Origin: Agelas oroides
Lineage: Eukaryota > Porifera > Demospongiae > Agelasida > Agelasidae
Assembly (NCBI GenBank): GCA_949130485.1
Contig: OX422192.1
Location: 5,216,085-5,280,084 of the forward strand
DNA length: 64,000 nt
Direction of reading: 5' to 3'
Part shown: positions 42,661 through 54,271 of the stretch, one piece after another
How the letters are laid out: the number at the start of each line of letters is the position of its first letter
How positions within the stretch are numbered: position 1 is the first letter of the stretch
Position numbers and translations under genes: made by a program
The notes under the pieces: model-generated
Seen by the model: the letters and a program-made list of their open reading frames with translations, nothing else
Told to the model about the DNA's origin: nothing
The model's database searches: none

Positions 42661-43956
42661 GTGCCAGGAAAGATCGCGAAAGCCGTTTTCTCCTCAGTGG
42701 AGGTCTTGTGAAGCTCGTGCAGGTGTGCTTAAGTGCCAGGAAAGATCGAGAAATCCGTTTTCACCTCTGTGGAGGTTTTATGAGGTTCGAGAAGGCCTGT
42801 TTAAGTGCCAGGAATGATCGAGAAAGCCGTTTTCACCACAGTGGAGGTCTTGTGGAGCACGTGTAGGCCTGCTTAAGCATCACGAAAGATCAAGAAAGCC
42901 GTTTTCACCACTGTGGTGGTCCTGTTAGGGTCGTGCCGGCCTGTTTAACTGGCCGGAAAGATCGAGAAAGCACTTTTTACCACTGTGGAGTTACTGTGAA
43001 GCTCGTGCAGGCCTGTTTAAGTGGCAGGAAAGATCAAGAAAGCAGTTTTTATCACATTGGAGGTACTGAGAAGTTGGTGCAGGGCTGTTGAAGTGCCAGT
43101 AAAAATCGCGAAAGCCGTTTTCTCCTCAGTGGAGGTCTTGTGAAGCTCGTGCAGGTGTGCTTAAGTGCCAGGAAAGATCGAGAAATCCGTTTTCACCTCT
43201 GTGGAGGTTTTATGAGGTTCGAGAAGGCCTGTTTAAGTGCCAGGAATGATCGAGAAAGCCGTTTTCACCACAGTGGAGGTCTTGTGGAGCACGTGTAGGC
43301 CTGCTTAAGCATCACGAAAGATCAAGAAAGCCGTTTTCACCACTGTGGTGGTCCTGTTAGGGTCGTGCCGGCCTGTTTAACTGGCCGGAAAGATCGAGAA
43401 AGCACTTTTTACCACTGTGGAGTTACTGTGAAGCTCGTGCAGGCCTGTTTAAGTGGCAGGAAAGATCAAGAAAGCAGTTTTTATCACATTGGAGGTACTG
43501 AGAAGTTGGTGCAGGGCTGTTGAAGTGCCAGTAAAAATCGCGAAAGCCGTTTTCTCCTCAGTGGAGGTCTTGTGAAGCTCGTGCAGGTGTGCTTAAGTGC
43601 CAGGAAAGATCGAGAAATCCGTTTTCACCTCTGTGGAGGTTTTGTGAAGTTCGAGAAGGCCTGTTTAAGTGCCAGGAATGATCGAGAAAGCCGTTTTCAC
43701 CACAGTGGAGGTCTTGTGGAGCACGTGTAGGCCTGCTTAAGCATCACGAAAGATCAAGAAAGCCGTTTTCACCACTGTGGTGGTCCTGTTAGGGTCGTGC
43801 CGGCCTGTTTAACTAGCAGGAAAGATCGAGAAAGCACTTTTTACCACTGTGGAGGTACTGTGAAGCTCGTGCAGGCCTGTTTAAGTGGCAGGAAAGATCA
43901 AGAAAGCAGTTTTTATCACGTTGGAGGTACTGAGAAGTTGGTGCAGGGCTGTTGAA
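42661..43956 (+). repeat. 432-bp higher-order repeat, three copies
   Basis: Copies start at 42,661, 43,093 and 43,525; the next equivalent point is 43,957. The period is exactly 432, six 72-bp units. Marker variants include GGAGGTTTTATGAGGTTCGA, CTTAAGCATCACGAAAGATC and GGTCCTGTTAGGGTCGTGCC. Small differences separate the copies (GTGAAGTTCGA in copy three; CTAGCAGG for CTGGCCGG). Confidence 0.92.
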
Positions 43957-44461
43957 GTGCCAGTAAAAATCGCGAAAGCCGTTTTCTCCACAGTGGAGGT
44001 CTTGTCAAGCTCGTGCAAGTCTGCTTAAGTGCCAGGAAAGATCGAGAAAGCCGTTTTCACCTCTGTGGAGGTCTTGTGAAGCTCGTGAAGGCCTGTTGAA
44101 GTGCCAGGAATGATCGAGAAAGCCGTTTTCACCACTGTGGAAGTCTTGTGAAGCTAGTGTACGCCTGCTTAAGTGCCAGGATTGATCTAGAAAGCCGTTT
44201 TCACCACAGTGGAGGTCTTGTGAAGCTCGTGTAGGGCTTCTTAAGCGCCAGGAAGGATCGAGAAAGCCGTTGTCAACATTGTGGGGGCCTTCTTATGCCC
44301 GTTCCGGCCTCTTTTAACTTGCTGGAATGATCGAGAAAGCAGGTTTCACCACTGAGGAGGTTCTCTGAAGCTCGTGCAGGCCTGTTTAGGTGTCAAGAAA
44401 GTTCGAGAAAGCACTTTTCACCACTGAGGAGGTCCTGTGAAGCTGTTGAAGGGCAGTTTAC

Positions 44462-47400
44462 GTGCCAGGAATGATCGAGAAAGCCGTTTTCACCACAGTG
44501 GAGGTCTTGTGGAGCACGTGTAGGCCTGCTTTAGCACCACGAAAGATCAAGAAAGCCGTTTTCACAACTGTGGTGGTCCTGTTAGGGTCGTGCCGGCCTG
44601 TTTAACTGGCAGGAAAGATCAAGAAAGCACTTTCTACCACTTTGGAGTTACTGTGAAGCTCGTGCAGGCCTGTTTAAGTGGCAGGTAAAAAAAATCGAGA
44701 AAGCACTCTTCACCACTGTGGAGATCCTGTGAAGCAGGTGCAGGGCTCTTTAAGTGCCAGGAAAGATCGCGAAAGCCGTTTTCACCACAGTGGGGGTCTT
44801 GTGAAGCTCGTGCAGGTCAGTTTAAGTGGCAGGAAAGATCGAGAAAGCCGTTTTTACCTCTGTGGAGGTCTTTTGAAGCTCGTTAAAGCCTGTTTAAGTG
44901 CCAGGAATGATCCAGAAAGCCGTTTTCACCACTGTGGAGGTCTTGTGAGGCTCGTGTAGGCCTGCTTAAGTGCCACGAAAGGTCGAGAAAGCCGTTTTCA
45001 CCACTGTGGGGGTCTTGTTAGGCCCGTGACGGCCTGTTTAATCCGCAGGAAATATTGAGAAAGCACTTTTTACCAGTGTGGAGTTACTGTGAAGCTCGTG
45101 CAGTCCTGTTTAAGTGGCAAGAAAATATCGAGAAAGCACTTTTCACCACTGAGGATGTCCTGTGAAGTTGGTGCAGGGTTGTTGAAGTGCCATGAAAGAT
45201 CGCAAAAGCCGTTTTCTCCACAGTGGAGGTCTTGTCAAGCTCGTGCAGGTCTGCTTAAGTGCCAGGAAAGATCGAGAAAGCCGTTTTCACCTCTGTGGAG
45301 GTCTTGTGAAGCTCGTGAAGGCCTGTTTAAGTTCCAGGAATGATCGAGAAAGCCGTTTTCACCACTATGGAGGTCTTGTGAAGCTAGTGTACGCCTGCTT
45401 AAGTACCAGGATTGATCTAGAAAGCCGTTTTCACCACAGTGGAGGTCTTATGAAGCTCGTGTAGGGCTGCTTAAGCGCCAGGATGGATCGAGAAAGCCGG
45501 TTTCAACATTGTGGGGGCCTTGTTAGGCCCGTTCCGGCCTGTTTAACTTGCTGGAATAATCGAGAAAGCAGGTTTCACCACTGAGGAGGTTCTCTGAAGC
45601 TCGCGCAGGCCTGTTTAGGTGTCAAGAAAGTTCGAGAAAAAACACTTTTCACCACTGTGGAGGTCCAGTTAGGCTGGTGCAAGGCTGTTTAAGTGCCAGG
45701 AAAGATCGAGAAAGCCGTTTTCACTTCTTTATAGGTCTTGTAAAGCTCGTGAAGGACTGTTTAAGTCCCAGCAATGATCGAGAAAGCAGGTTTCACCAAT
45801 GAGGAGGCTCTCTGAAGTTCGTGCAGGCCTGTTTAGGTGTCAAGAAAGTTCGAGTAAAAACACTTTTAACCACTGTGGAGGTCCAGTGAAGCTGGTGAAG
45901 GGATGTTTAAGTGCCAGGAAAGATCGAGAAAGCCGTTTTCACTTCTTTATAGGTCTTGTAAAGCTCGTGAAGGACTGTTTAAGTCCCAGCAATGATCGAG
46001 AAAGCCGTTTTCACCACAGTGGAGGTCTTGTGAAGCTCGTGTAGGCCTGCTTAGGTGCCTGGAGAGATCGAGAAAGCCGTTTACACCACTGTGGGATAGT
46101 TTTAGGCCCGTGCCGGCTTGTTTAACTGGCAGGAAAGATCGAGAAAGCCGTTTTCACTTCTGTGGAGGTCTTGTGAAGCTCGTTAAGGCCTGTTTAAGTC
46201 CCAGCAATGATTGAGAAAGCCGTTTTCACTACAGTGGAGGTCTTGTGAAGCTCGTGTAGGCCTGCTTAAGTGCCTGGAGAGATCGAGAAAGCCGTTTTCA
46301 CCACTGTGGGATCTTGTTAGGCCCGTGCCGGCCAGTTTAACTAACAGGGAAGATCGAGAAAGCACTTTTCACCACATTGGAGGTCCTGTGAAGCTAGTGC
46401 AGGGCTGTTGAAGTGCCAGGAAAGATCGCGAAAGCCGTTTTCTCCTCAGTGGAGGTCTTGTGAAGCTCGTACAGGTGTGCTTAAGTGCCAGGAAAGATCG
46501 CGAAAGCCGTTTTCACCTAAGTGGAGGTCTTGTGAAGCTCGTGCAGATCTCCTTAAGTGCCAGGAAAGATCGAGAAAGCCGTTTTCACCTCTGTGGAGGT
46601 CTTGTGAAGTTGGAGAAGGCCGGTTTAAGTGCCAGGAATGATCGAGAAAGCCGTTTTCACCACAGTGGAGGTCTTGTGGAGCACGTGTAGGCCTGCTTTA
46701 GCACCACGAAAGATCAAGAAAGCCGTTTTCACAACTGTGGTGGTCCTGTTAGGGTCGTGCCGGCCTGTTTAACTGGCAGGAAAGATCAAGAAAGCACTTT
46801 CTACCACTTTGGAGTTACTGTGAAGCTCGTGCAGGCCTGTTTAAGTGGCAGGAAAAAATCGAGAAAGCACTCTTCACCACTGTGGAGATCCTGTGAAGCA
46901 GGTGCAGGGCTGTTTAAGTGCCAGGAAAGATCGCGAAAGCCGTTTTCACCACAGTGGGGGTCTTGTGAAGCTCGTGCAGGTCAGTTTAAGTGGCAGGAAA
47001 GATCGAGAAAGCCGTTTTTACCTCTGTGGAGGTCTTTTGAAGCTCGTTAAAGCCTGTTTAAGTGCCAGGAATGATCCAGAAAGCCGTTTTCACCACTGTG
47101 GAGGTCTTGTGAGGCTCGTGTAGGCCTGCTTAAGTGCCACGAAAGGTCGAGAAAGCCGTTTTCACCACTGTGGGGGTCTTGTTAGGCCCGTGACGGCCTG
47201 TTTAATCCGCAGGAAATATTGAGAAAGCACTTTTTACCAGTGTGGAGTTACTGTGAAGCTCGTGCAGTCCTGTTTAAGTGGCAAGAAAATATCGAGAAAG
47301 CACTTTTCACCACTGAGGATGTCCTGTGAAGTTGGTGCAGGGCTGTTGAAGTGCCATGAAAGATCGCAAAAGCCGTTTTCTCCACAGTGGAGGTCTTGTC

Positions 47401-50030
47401 AAGCTCGTGCAGGTCTGCTTAAGTGCCAGGAAAGATCGAGAAAGCCGTTTTCACCTCTGTGGAGGTCTTGTGAAGCTCGTGAAGGCCTGTTTAAGTTCCA
47501 GGAATGATCGAGAAAGCCGTTTTCACCACTATGGAGGTCTTGTGAAGCTAGTGTACGCCTGCTTAAGTACCAGGATTGATCTAGAAAGCCGTTTTCACCA
47601 CAGTGGAGGTCTTATGAAGCTCGTGTAGGGCTGCTTAAGCGCCAGGATGGATCGAGAAAGCCGGTTTCAACATTGTGGGGGCCTTGTTAGGCCCGTTCCG
47701 GCCTGTTTAACTTGCTGGAATAATCGAGAAAGCAGGTTTCACCACTGAGGAGGTTCTCTGAAGCTCGTGCAGGCCTGTTTAGGTGTCAAGAAAGTTCGAG
47801 AAAAAACACTTTTCACCACTGTGGAGGTCCAGTTAGGCTGGTGCAAGGCTGTTTAAGTGCCAGGAAAGATCGAGAAAGCCGTTTTCACTTCTTTATAGGT
47901 CTTGTAAAGCTCGTGAAGGACTGTTTAAGTCCCAGCAATGATCGAGAAAGCAGGTTTCACCAATGAGGAGGCTCTCTGAAGTTCGTGCAGGCCTGTTTAG
48001 GTGTCAAGAAAGTTCGAGTAAAAACACTTTTAACCACTGTGGAGGTCCAGTGAAGCTGGTGAAGGGATGTTTAAGTGCCAGGAAAGATCGAGAAAGCCGT
48101 TTTCACTTCTTTATAGGTCTTGTAAAGCTCGTGAAGGACTGTTTAAGTCCCAGCAATGATCGAGAAAGCCGTTTTCACCACAGTGGAGGTCTTGTGAAGC
48201 TCGTGTAGGCCTGCTTAGGTGCCTGGAGAGATCGAGAAAGCCGTTTACACCACTGTGGGATAGTTTTAGGCCCGTGCCGGCTTGTTTAACTGGCAGGAAA
48301 GATCGAGAAAGCCGTTTTCACTTCTGTGGAGGTCTTGTGAAGCTCGTTAAGGCCTGTTTAAGTCCCAGCAATGATTGAGAAAGCCGTTTTCACTACAGTG
48401 GAGGTCTTGTGAAGCTCGTGTAGGCCTGCTTAAGTGCCTGGAGAGATCGAGAAAGCCGTTTTCACCACTGTGGGATCTTGTTAGGCCCGTGCCGGCCAGT
48501 TTAACTAACAGGGAAGATCGAGAAAGCACTTTTCACCACATTGGAGGTCCTGTGAAGCTAGTGCAGGGCTGTTGAAGTGCCAGGAAAGATCGCGAAAGCC
48601 GTTTTCTCCTCAGTGGAGGTCTTGTGAAGCTCGTACAGGTGTGCTTAAGTGCCAGGAAAGATCGCGAAAGCCGTTTTCACCTAAGTGGAGGTCTTGTGAA
48701 GCTCGTGCAGATCTCCTTAAGTGCCAGGAAAGATCGAGAAAGCCGTTTTCACCTCTGTGGAGGTCTTGTGAAGTTGGAGAAGGCCGGTTTAAGTGCCAGG
48801 AATGATCGAGAAAGCCGTTTTCACCACAGTGGAGGTCTTGTGGAGCACGTGTAGGCCTGCTTTAGCACCACGAAAGATCAAGAAAGCCGTTTTCACAACT
48901 GTGGTGGTCCTGTTAGGGTCGTGCCGGCCTGTTTAACTGGCAGGAAAGATCAAGAAAGCACTTTCTACCACTTTGGAGTTACTGTGAAGCTCGTGCAGGC
49001 CTGTTTAAGTGGCAGGAAAAAATCGAGAAAGCACTCTTCACCACTGTGGAGATCCTGTGAAGCAGGTGCAGGGCTGTTTAAGTGCCAGGAAAGATCGCGA
49101 AAGCCGTTTTCACCACAGTGGGGGTCTTGTGAAGCTCGTGCAGGTCAGTTTAAGTGGCAGGAAAGATCGAGAAAGCCGTTTTTACCTCTGTGGAGGTCTT
49201 TTGAAGCTCGTTAAAGCCTGTTTAAGTGCCAGGAATGATCCAGAAAGCCGTTTTCACCACTGTGGAGGTCTTGTGAGGCTCGTGTAGGCCTGCTTAAGTG
49301 CCACGAAAGGTCGAGAAAGCCGTTTTCACCACTGTGGGGGTCTTGTTAGGCCCGTGACGGCCTGTTTAATCCGCAGGAAATATTGAGAAAGCACTTTTTA
49401 CCAGTGTGGAGTTACTGTGAAGCTCGTGCAGTCCTGTTTAAGTGGCAAGAAAATATCGAGAAAGCACTTTTCACCACTGAGGATGTCCTGTGAAGTTGGT
49501 GCAGGGTTGTTGAAGTGCCATGAAAGATCGCAAAAGCCGTTTTCTCCACAGTGGAGGTCTTGTCAAGCTCGTGCAGGTCTGCTTAAGTGCCAGGAAAGAT
49601 CGAGAAAGCCGTTTTCACCTCTGTGGAGGTCTTGTGAAGCTCGTGAAGGCCTGTTTAAGTGCCAGGAATGATCGAGAAAGCCGTTTTCACCACTATGGAG
49701 GTCTTGTGAAGCTAGTGTACGCCTGCTTAAGTACCAGGATTGATCTAGAAAGCCGTTTTCACCACAGTGGAGGTCTTATGAAGCTCGTGTAGGGCTGCTT
49801 AAGCGCCAGGATGGATCGAGAAAGCCGGTTTCAACATTGTGGGGGCCTTGTTAGGCCCGTTCCGGCCTGTTTAACTTGCTGGAATAATCGAGAAAGCAGG
49901 TTTCACCACTGAGGAGGTTCTCTGAAGCTCGTGCAGGCCTGTTTAGGTGTCAAGAAAGTTCGAGAAAAAACACTTTTCACTACTGTGGAGGTCCAGTTAG
50001 GCTGGTGCAAGGCTGTTTAAGTGCCAGGAA
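44462..50030 (+). repeat. About 2,164-bp higher-order repeat, 2.6 copies
   Basis: Copy 1 is 44,462-46,628 (2,167 bp), copy 2 is 46,629-48,792 (2,164 bp) and copy 3 runs from 48,793 to about 50,030 before diverging. The period is about thirty 72-bp units. Differences are few and scattered: copy 1 has three extra bases at about 44,686 and CTCTTT for CTGTTT at about 44,749; copies 1 and 3 share GGGTTGTTG where copy 2 has GGGCTGTTG; copy 3 has AAGTGCCAGG where the others have AAGTTCCAGG (about 49,660). Confidence 0.93.
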
Positions 50031-53000
50031 AGATGGAGAAAGCCGTGTTCACTTCTGTGGAGGTCTTGTCAAGCTCGTGAAGGCATGTTTAAGTGCCAGC
50101 AAAGATCGAGAAAGCCGTTTACACTTCTGTGGAGGTCTTGTGATGCTCGTGTAGGCCTGCTTAAGTGCCCGGAGTGATCGAGAAAGCCGTTTTCACCACT
50201 GTGGGGCTCTTGTTAGCCACGTACCGGCATGTTTAACGGACAGCAATGATCGAGAAAGCAGGTTTCTCCACTCAGGAGGTCTTGTGAAGCTCGTGTAGGC
50301 CTGCTTATGTGCCAGGAAAGATCGAGAAAGCCGTTTTCACCTCTATTGATGTCTTGTGAAGCTCGTGAAGGCCTGTTTAAGTGCCCGGAATGATCAAGAA
50401 AGCCGTTTTCACCACTTGTGAAGCTCGTGTAGGCCTACTTAAGAGCCAGGAAAGATCGATAAAGCCGTTTTCACCACTGTGGGGGTCTTGTTAGGCCCGT
50501 GCCGGCCTGGTTAACTGGCAGGAAAGATCGAGAAAGCTGCACCAGCTTCACAGGACCTCCACAGTGGACGTTTTTTAAGTGACGGGAAAGATCTACAAAT
50601 CAGTTTTCTCTACTGTGGGGGGACTGTGATGATCGTGCAGGCCTGTTTAAGTGGTAGGAAAGATCGCACAAAGCAGTTTTCTTCACTGTGGAGGTTTTAT
50701 GTGCCAGGAATGATCGAGAAAGCCGTTTTCACCACATTGGAGGTCCTGTGAAGCTGGTGCAGGGCTGTTTAAGTGCCAGGAAAGATCGCGGAAGCCGTTT
50801 TCTCCTCAGTGGAGGTCTTGTGAAGCTCGTGCAGGTCTCCTTAGGTGCCAGGAAAGATCGAGAAAGCCGTTTTCACCTCTGTGGAGGTCTTGTGAAGTTC
50901 GTGAAGGCCTGTTTAAGTGCCAGGAATGATCGAGTAAGCCGTTTTCACCACAGTGGAGGTCTTGTGGAGCTCGTGTAGGCCTGTTTAAGCACAACGAAAG
51001 ATCAAGAAAGCCGTTTTCACCACTGTTGGGGTCTTGTTAGGCCCGTGCCGGCCTGTTTAACTGGCAGGAAAGTTCGAGAAAGCACTTTTTACCACTGTGG
51101 AATTACTGTGAAGCTCGTGCAAGCCTGTTTAAGTCGCAGGAAAGATTGAGAAAGCACTTTATACCACTGTGGAGTTGCTGTGAAGCTCGAGCAGGCCTGT
51201 TTAAGTAGCAGGAAAGATCGAGAAAGTAGTTTTACCACATTGGAGGTCCTGAGAAGCTGGTGCAGGGCTGTTGAAGTGCCAGGAAAGATCGCGAAAGCCG
51301 TTTTCTCCACAGTGGAGGTCTTGTGAAGCTCGTGCAGGTCTGCTTAAGTGCCATGAAAGATCGAGAAAGCCGTTTTCACCTCTGTGGAGGTCTTGTGAAG
51401 CTCGTGATGGCATGTTTACTTGCCAGTAATCATCGAGAAAGCCGTTTTCACCACTGTGGTAGTCTTGTGAAGCTAGTGTACGCCTGCTTAAGTGCCAGGA
51501 ATCATCGAGAAAGCCGTTTTCACCACTGTGGAGGTCTTGTGAAGCTCGTGTAGGGCTGCTTAAGTGCCAGGAAGGATCGACATAGCCGTTTTAAACATTG
51601 TGGGGGTCTTGTTAGGCCCGTTGCGGCCTGTTTAACTAGCTGGAATGATCGAGAAAGCAGGTTTCACCAATGAGGAGGTTCTCTGAAGTTCGTGCAGGCC
51701 TGTTTAGGTGTCAAGAAAGTTCGAGTAAAAACACTTTTGACCACTGTGGAGGTCCAGTGAAGCTGGTGAAGGGCTGTTTAAGTGCCAGGAAAGATCGAGA
51801 AAGCCGTTTTCACTTCTTTAGAGGTCTTGTAAAGTTCGTGAAGGCCTGTTTAAGTGCCAGCAATGATCGAGAAAGCCGTTTTCAACACAGTGAAGGTCTT
51901 GTGAAGCTCGTGTAGGCCTGCTTAGGTGCCTGGAGAGATCGAGAAAGCCGTTTTCACCACTGTGGGATCTTGTTAGGCCCGTACCGGCTTGTTTAACTGG
52001 CAGGAATGATCGAGAAAGCCGTTTTCACCACTGTGGGATCTTGTTAGGCCCGTGCCGGCCTGTTTAACTGACAGGAAAGATCGAGAAAGCACTTCTCACC
52101 ACATTGGAGGTCCTGTGAAGCTAGTGCAGGGCTGTTTAAGAGCCAGGAAAGATCGAGTAAGCCGTTTTCACCTCTGTGGAAGTCTTGTGAAGCTCGTGAA
52201 GGCCTGTTTAGGTGCCAGGACTGATCGAGAAAGCAGGTCTCACCACTGAGGAGCTATTCTTAAGCTCGTGCAGTCCTGTTTAAGTGGCAGGAAAATATCG
52301 AGAAAGCACTTTTCACCACCGAGGAGGTCCTGTGAAGCTGGTGCAGGGCTGTTTAAGTACCAGGAATCATCGAGAAAGCCGTTTACACCACTGTGGAGGT
52401 CTTGTTAGGCCCGTGCCGGCCTGTTTAACTGACAGGAAAGATCGAGAAAGCACTCTTTACCACTGTGGAGTTACTGTGAAGCTCTTGCAAGCCTCTTTAA
52501 GTGGCAGGAAAGATCGAGAAAGCCATATTGGAGGTGCTGTGAAGTTGGTGCAGGGATGTTTAAGTGCCAGGAAAGATCGCGTAAGCCGTTTTCTCCACAG
52601 TGGAGGTCTTGTGAAGCTCGTGCAGGTCTGCTTAAGTGCCGGGAAAGATCGAGAAAGCCGTTTTCACCTCTGTGGAGGTCTTGTGAAGCTCGTGAAGGCA
52701 TGTTTAAGTGCCAGGATTGATCGAGAAAGCCGTTTTCACCACTGTGGAGGTCTTGTGAAGCTCGTGTAAGGCTACTTAAGTGCCAGGAAGGATCGAGATA
52801 GCCGTTTTCAACATTGTGGGGGTCTTGTTAGGCCCGTTGCGACCTGTTTAACTGGCTGGAATGATCGAGAAAGCAGGTTTCACCACTGAGGAGGTTCTCT
52901 GAAGCTCGTGCAGGCCTGTTTAGGTGTCAAGAAAGTTCGAGAAAAAACACTTTTCACCACTGCGGAGGTCCAGTGAAGCTGGTGCAGGGCTGTTTAAGTG

Positions 53001-53626
53001 CCAGGAAAGATCGAGAAAGCCGTTTTCACTTCTGTGGAGGTCTTGTGAAGCTCGTGAAGGCCTTTTTAAGTACCAGCAATGATCGAGAAAGCCGTTTTCA
53101 CCTCAGTGGAGGTCTTGTGAAGCTCGTGTAGGCCTGCTTAAGTGCCTGGAAAGATCGAGAAAGCCGTTTTCACCACTGTGGGATCTTGTTAGGCCCGTGC
53201 CGGCCTGTTTAACTGGCAGGAAAGATCGAGAAAGCGCTTTTCACCAAATTGGAGGTCCGGTGAAGCTAGTGCAGGGCTGTTTAAGAGCCAGGAAAGATCG
53301 AGTAAGCCGTTTTCACCTCTGTGGAAGTCTTGTGAAACTCGTGAAAGCCTGTTTAGGTGCCAGGACTGATCGAGAAAGCAGGTCTCACCACTGAGGAGGT
53401 CCTCTGAAGCTCGTGCAGTCCTGTTTAAGTGGCAGGAAAATATCGAGAAAGCACTTTTCACCACTGAGGAGGTCCTGTGAAGCTGGTGCAGGGCTGTTTA
53501 AGTACCAGGAATGATCGAGAAAGCCGTTTGCACCCCTGTGGAGGTCTTGTGAAGCTCGTGTAGGCCTGCTTAAGTGCCAGGAAAGATCGATAAAGCCGTT
53601 TTCACCACTGTGGGGGTCTTGTTAGG

Positions 53627-54271
53627 ATCTATGACTATCTCCACTGCGGGAAGTGTCCAGCAGGAACGGATGTGTAAACCAGAAGCGAGCAACGCGGAAC
53701 AAGGCGAACACGTTTGTCATCAAGGATGGCGTTTTACACATACATAGCCAAGGAATGGATGCATATACAGAGTTGCTTTCAGAAGAAGGAAAGGCAGCCA
53801 TTCCCACTGACCCGGACAGCCCCGCATCACCGGAGTTAGCTACTTCCCTCTTATAGGGATCGATAAGTGTTGGGACTTGTACCACATGGAGTGTGTAGGA
53901 CTTGAAAGACCACCATCAAACAAGAGCAATTGTAACAATTGCTCTATACAGTCATAATAACTGTTGTATTTGTTTCAGACCAAACCATTTGACATGGATA
54001 TTCGTTATACCCTAGTCAAGGGTTAGTCAAGTCAGACTCTGAGTCAAGGAATACTACTCTGACAAACTGAGTAGACTCGTAACCTATACAGTGTCTATGT
54101 CAGGTCCGCATGCCAGAATACACCATATAGTTTACTATGACAAGTCAACAGTAGGAACCCTATGGCACCCGTTGATACCCCGCATCGAATCCGCTGTGGT
54201 AGGATCGAAACCGCTAGCATATCTGATCCGGCCCGGATCGGATTTTCGGGGGGATCGGATCCGCTGTGACA
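53627..54271. other. 645-bp non-satellite island in the array
   Basis: Satellite breaks after CTTGTTAGG and resumes at CCGGCCTGTTTAACTGGCAGG; only about CCCGTG of the unit is missing. No terminal inverted repeats are visible. The left half holds decayed coding sequence (next entry). The right end has an ATCCGCTGTG direct repeat (about 54,188 and 54,258) around the palindrome GATCCGGCCCGGATC (about 54,222-54,236). Confidence 0.8.
53653..53957 (+). pseudogene. Decayed PHD-finger / element-protein fragment
   Basis: The first frame (53653-53856) reads RNKANTFVIKDGVLHI, resembling the segment ahead of the zinc-binding region in integrase-type proteins, then a Pro/Ser-rich tail and stop. In another frame 53859-53957 reads DKCWDLYHMECVGLERPP and ends with C-x2-C, matching the second half of a PHD finger (W-x2-Y-H-x2-C ... 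C-x2-C), but the first cysteine pair is incomplete. No Met or splice structure connects the two. I call it a gene remnant carried in with the island; family assignment is tentative. Confidence 0.35.

Larger units (their letters stand above)
40134..53626 (+). repeat. 72-bp satellite, block 4, with higher-order repeats
   Basis: 13.5 kb of satellite containing the clearest higher-order structure of the window (separate entries at 40,434, 42,661 and 44,462). It carries one micro-inverted unit (about 50,536). It ends at GTTAGG (53626), where the second island begins. Confidence 0.96.
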
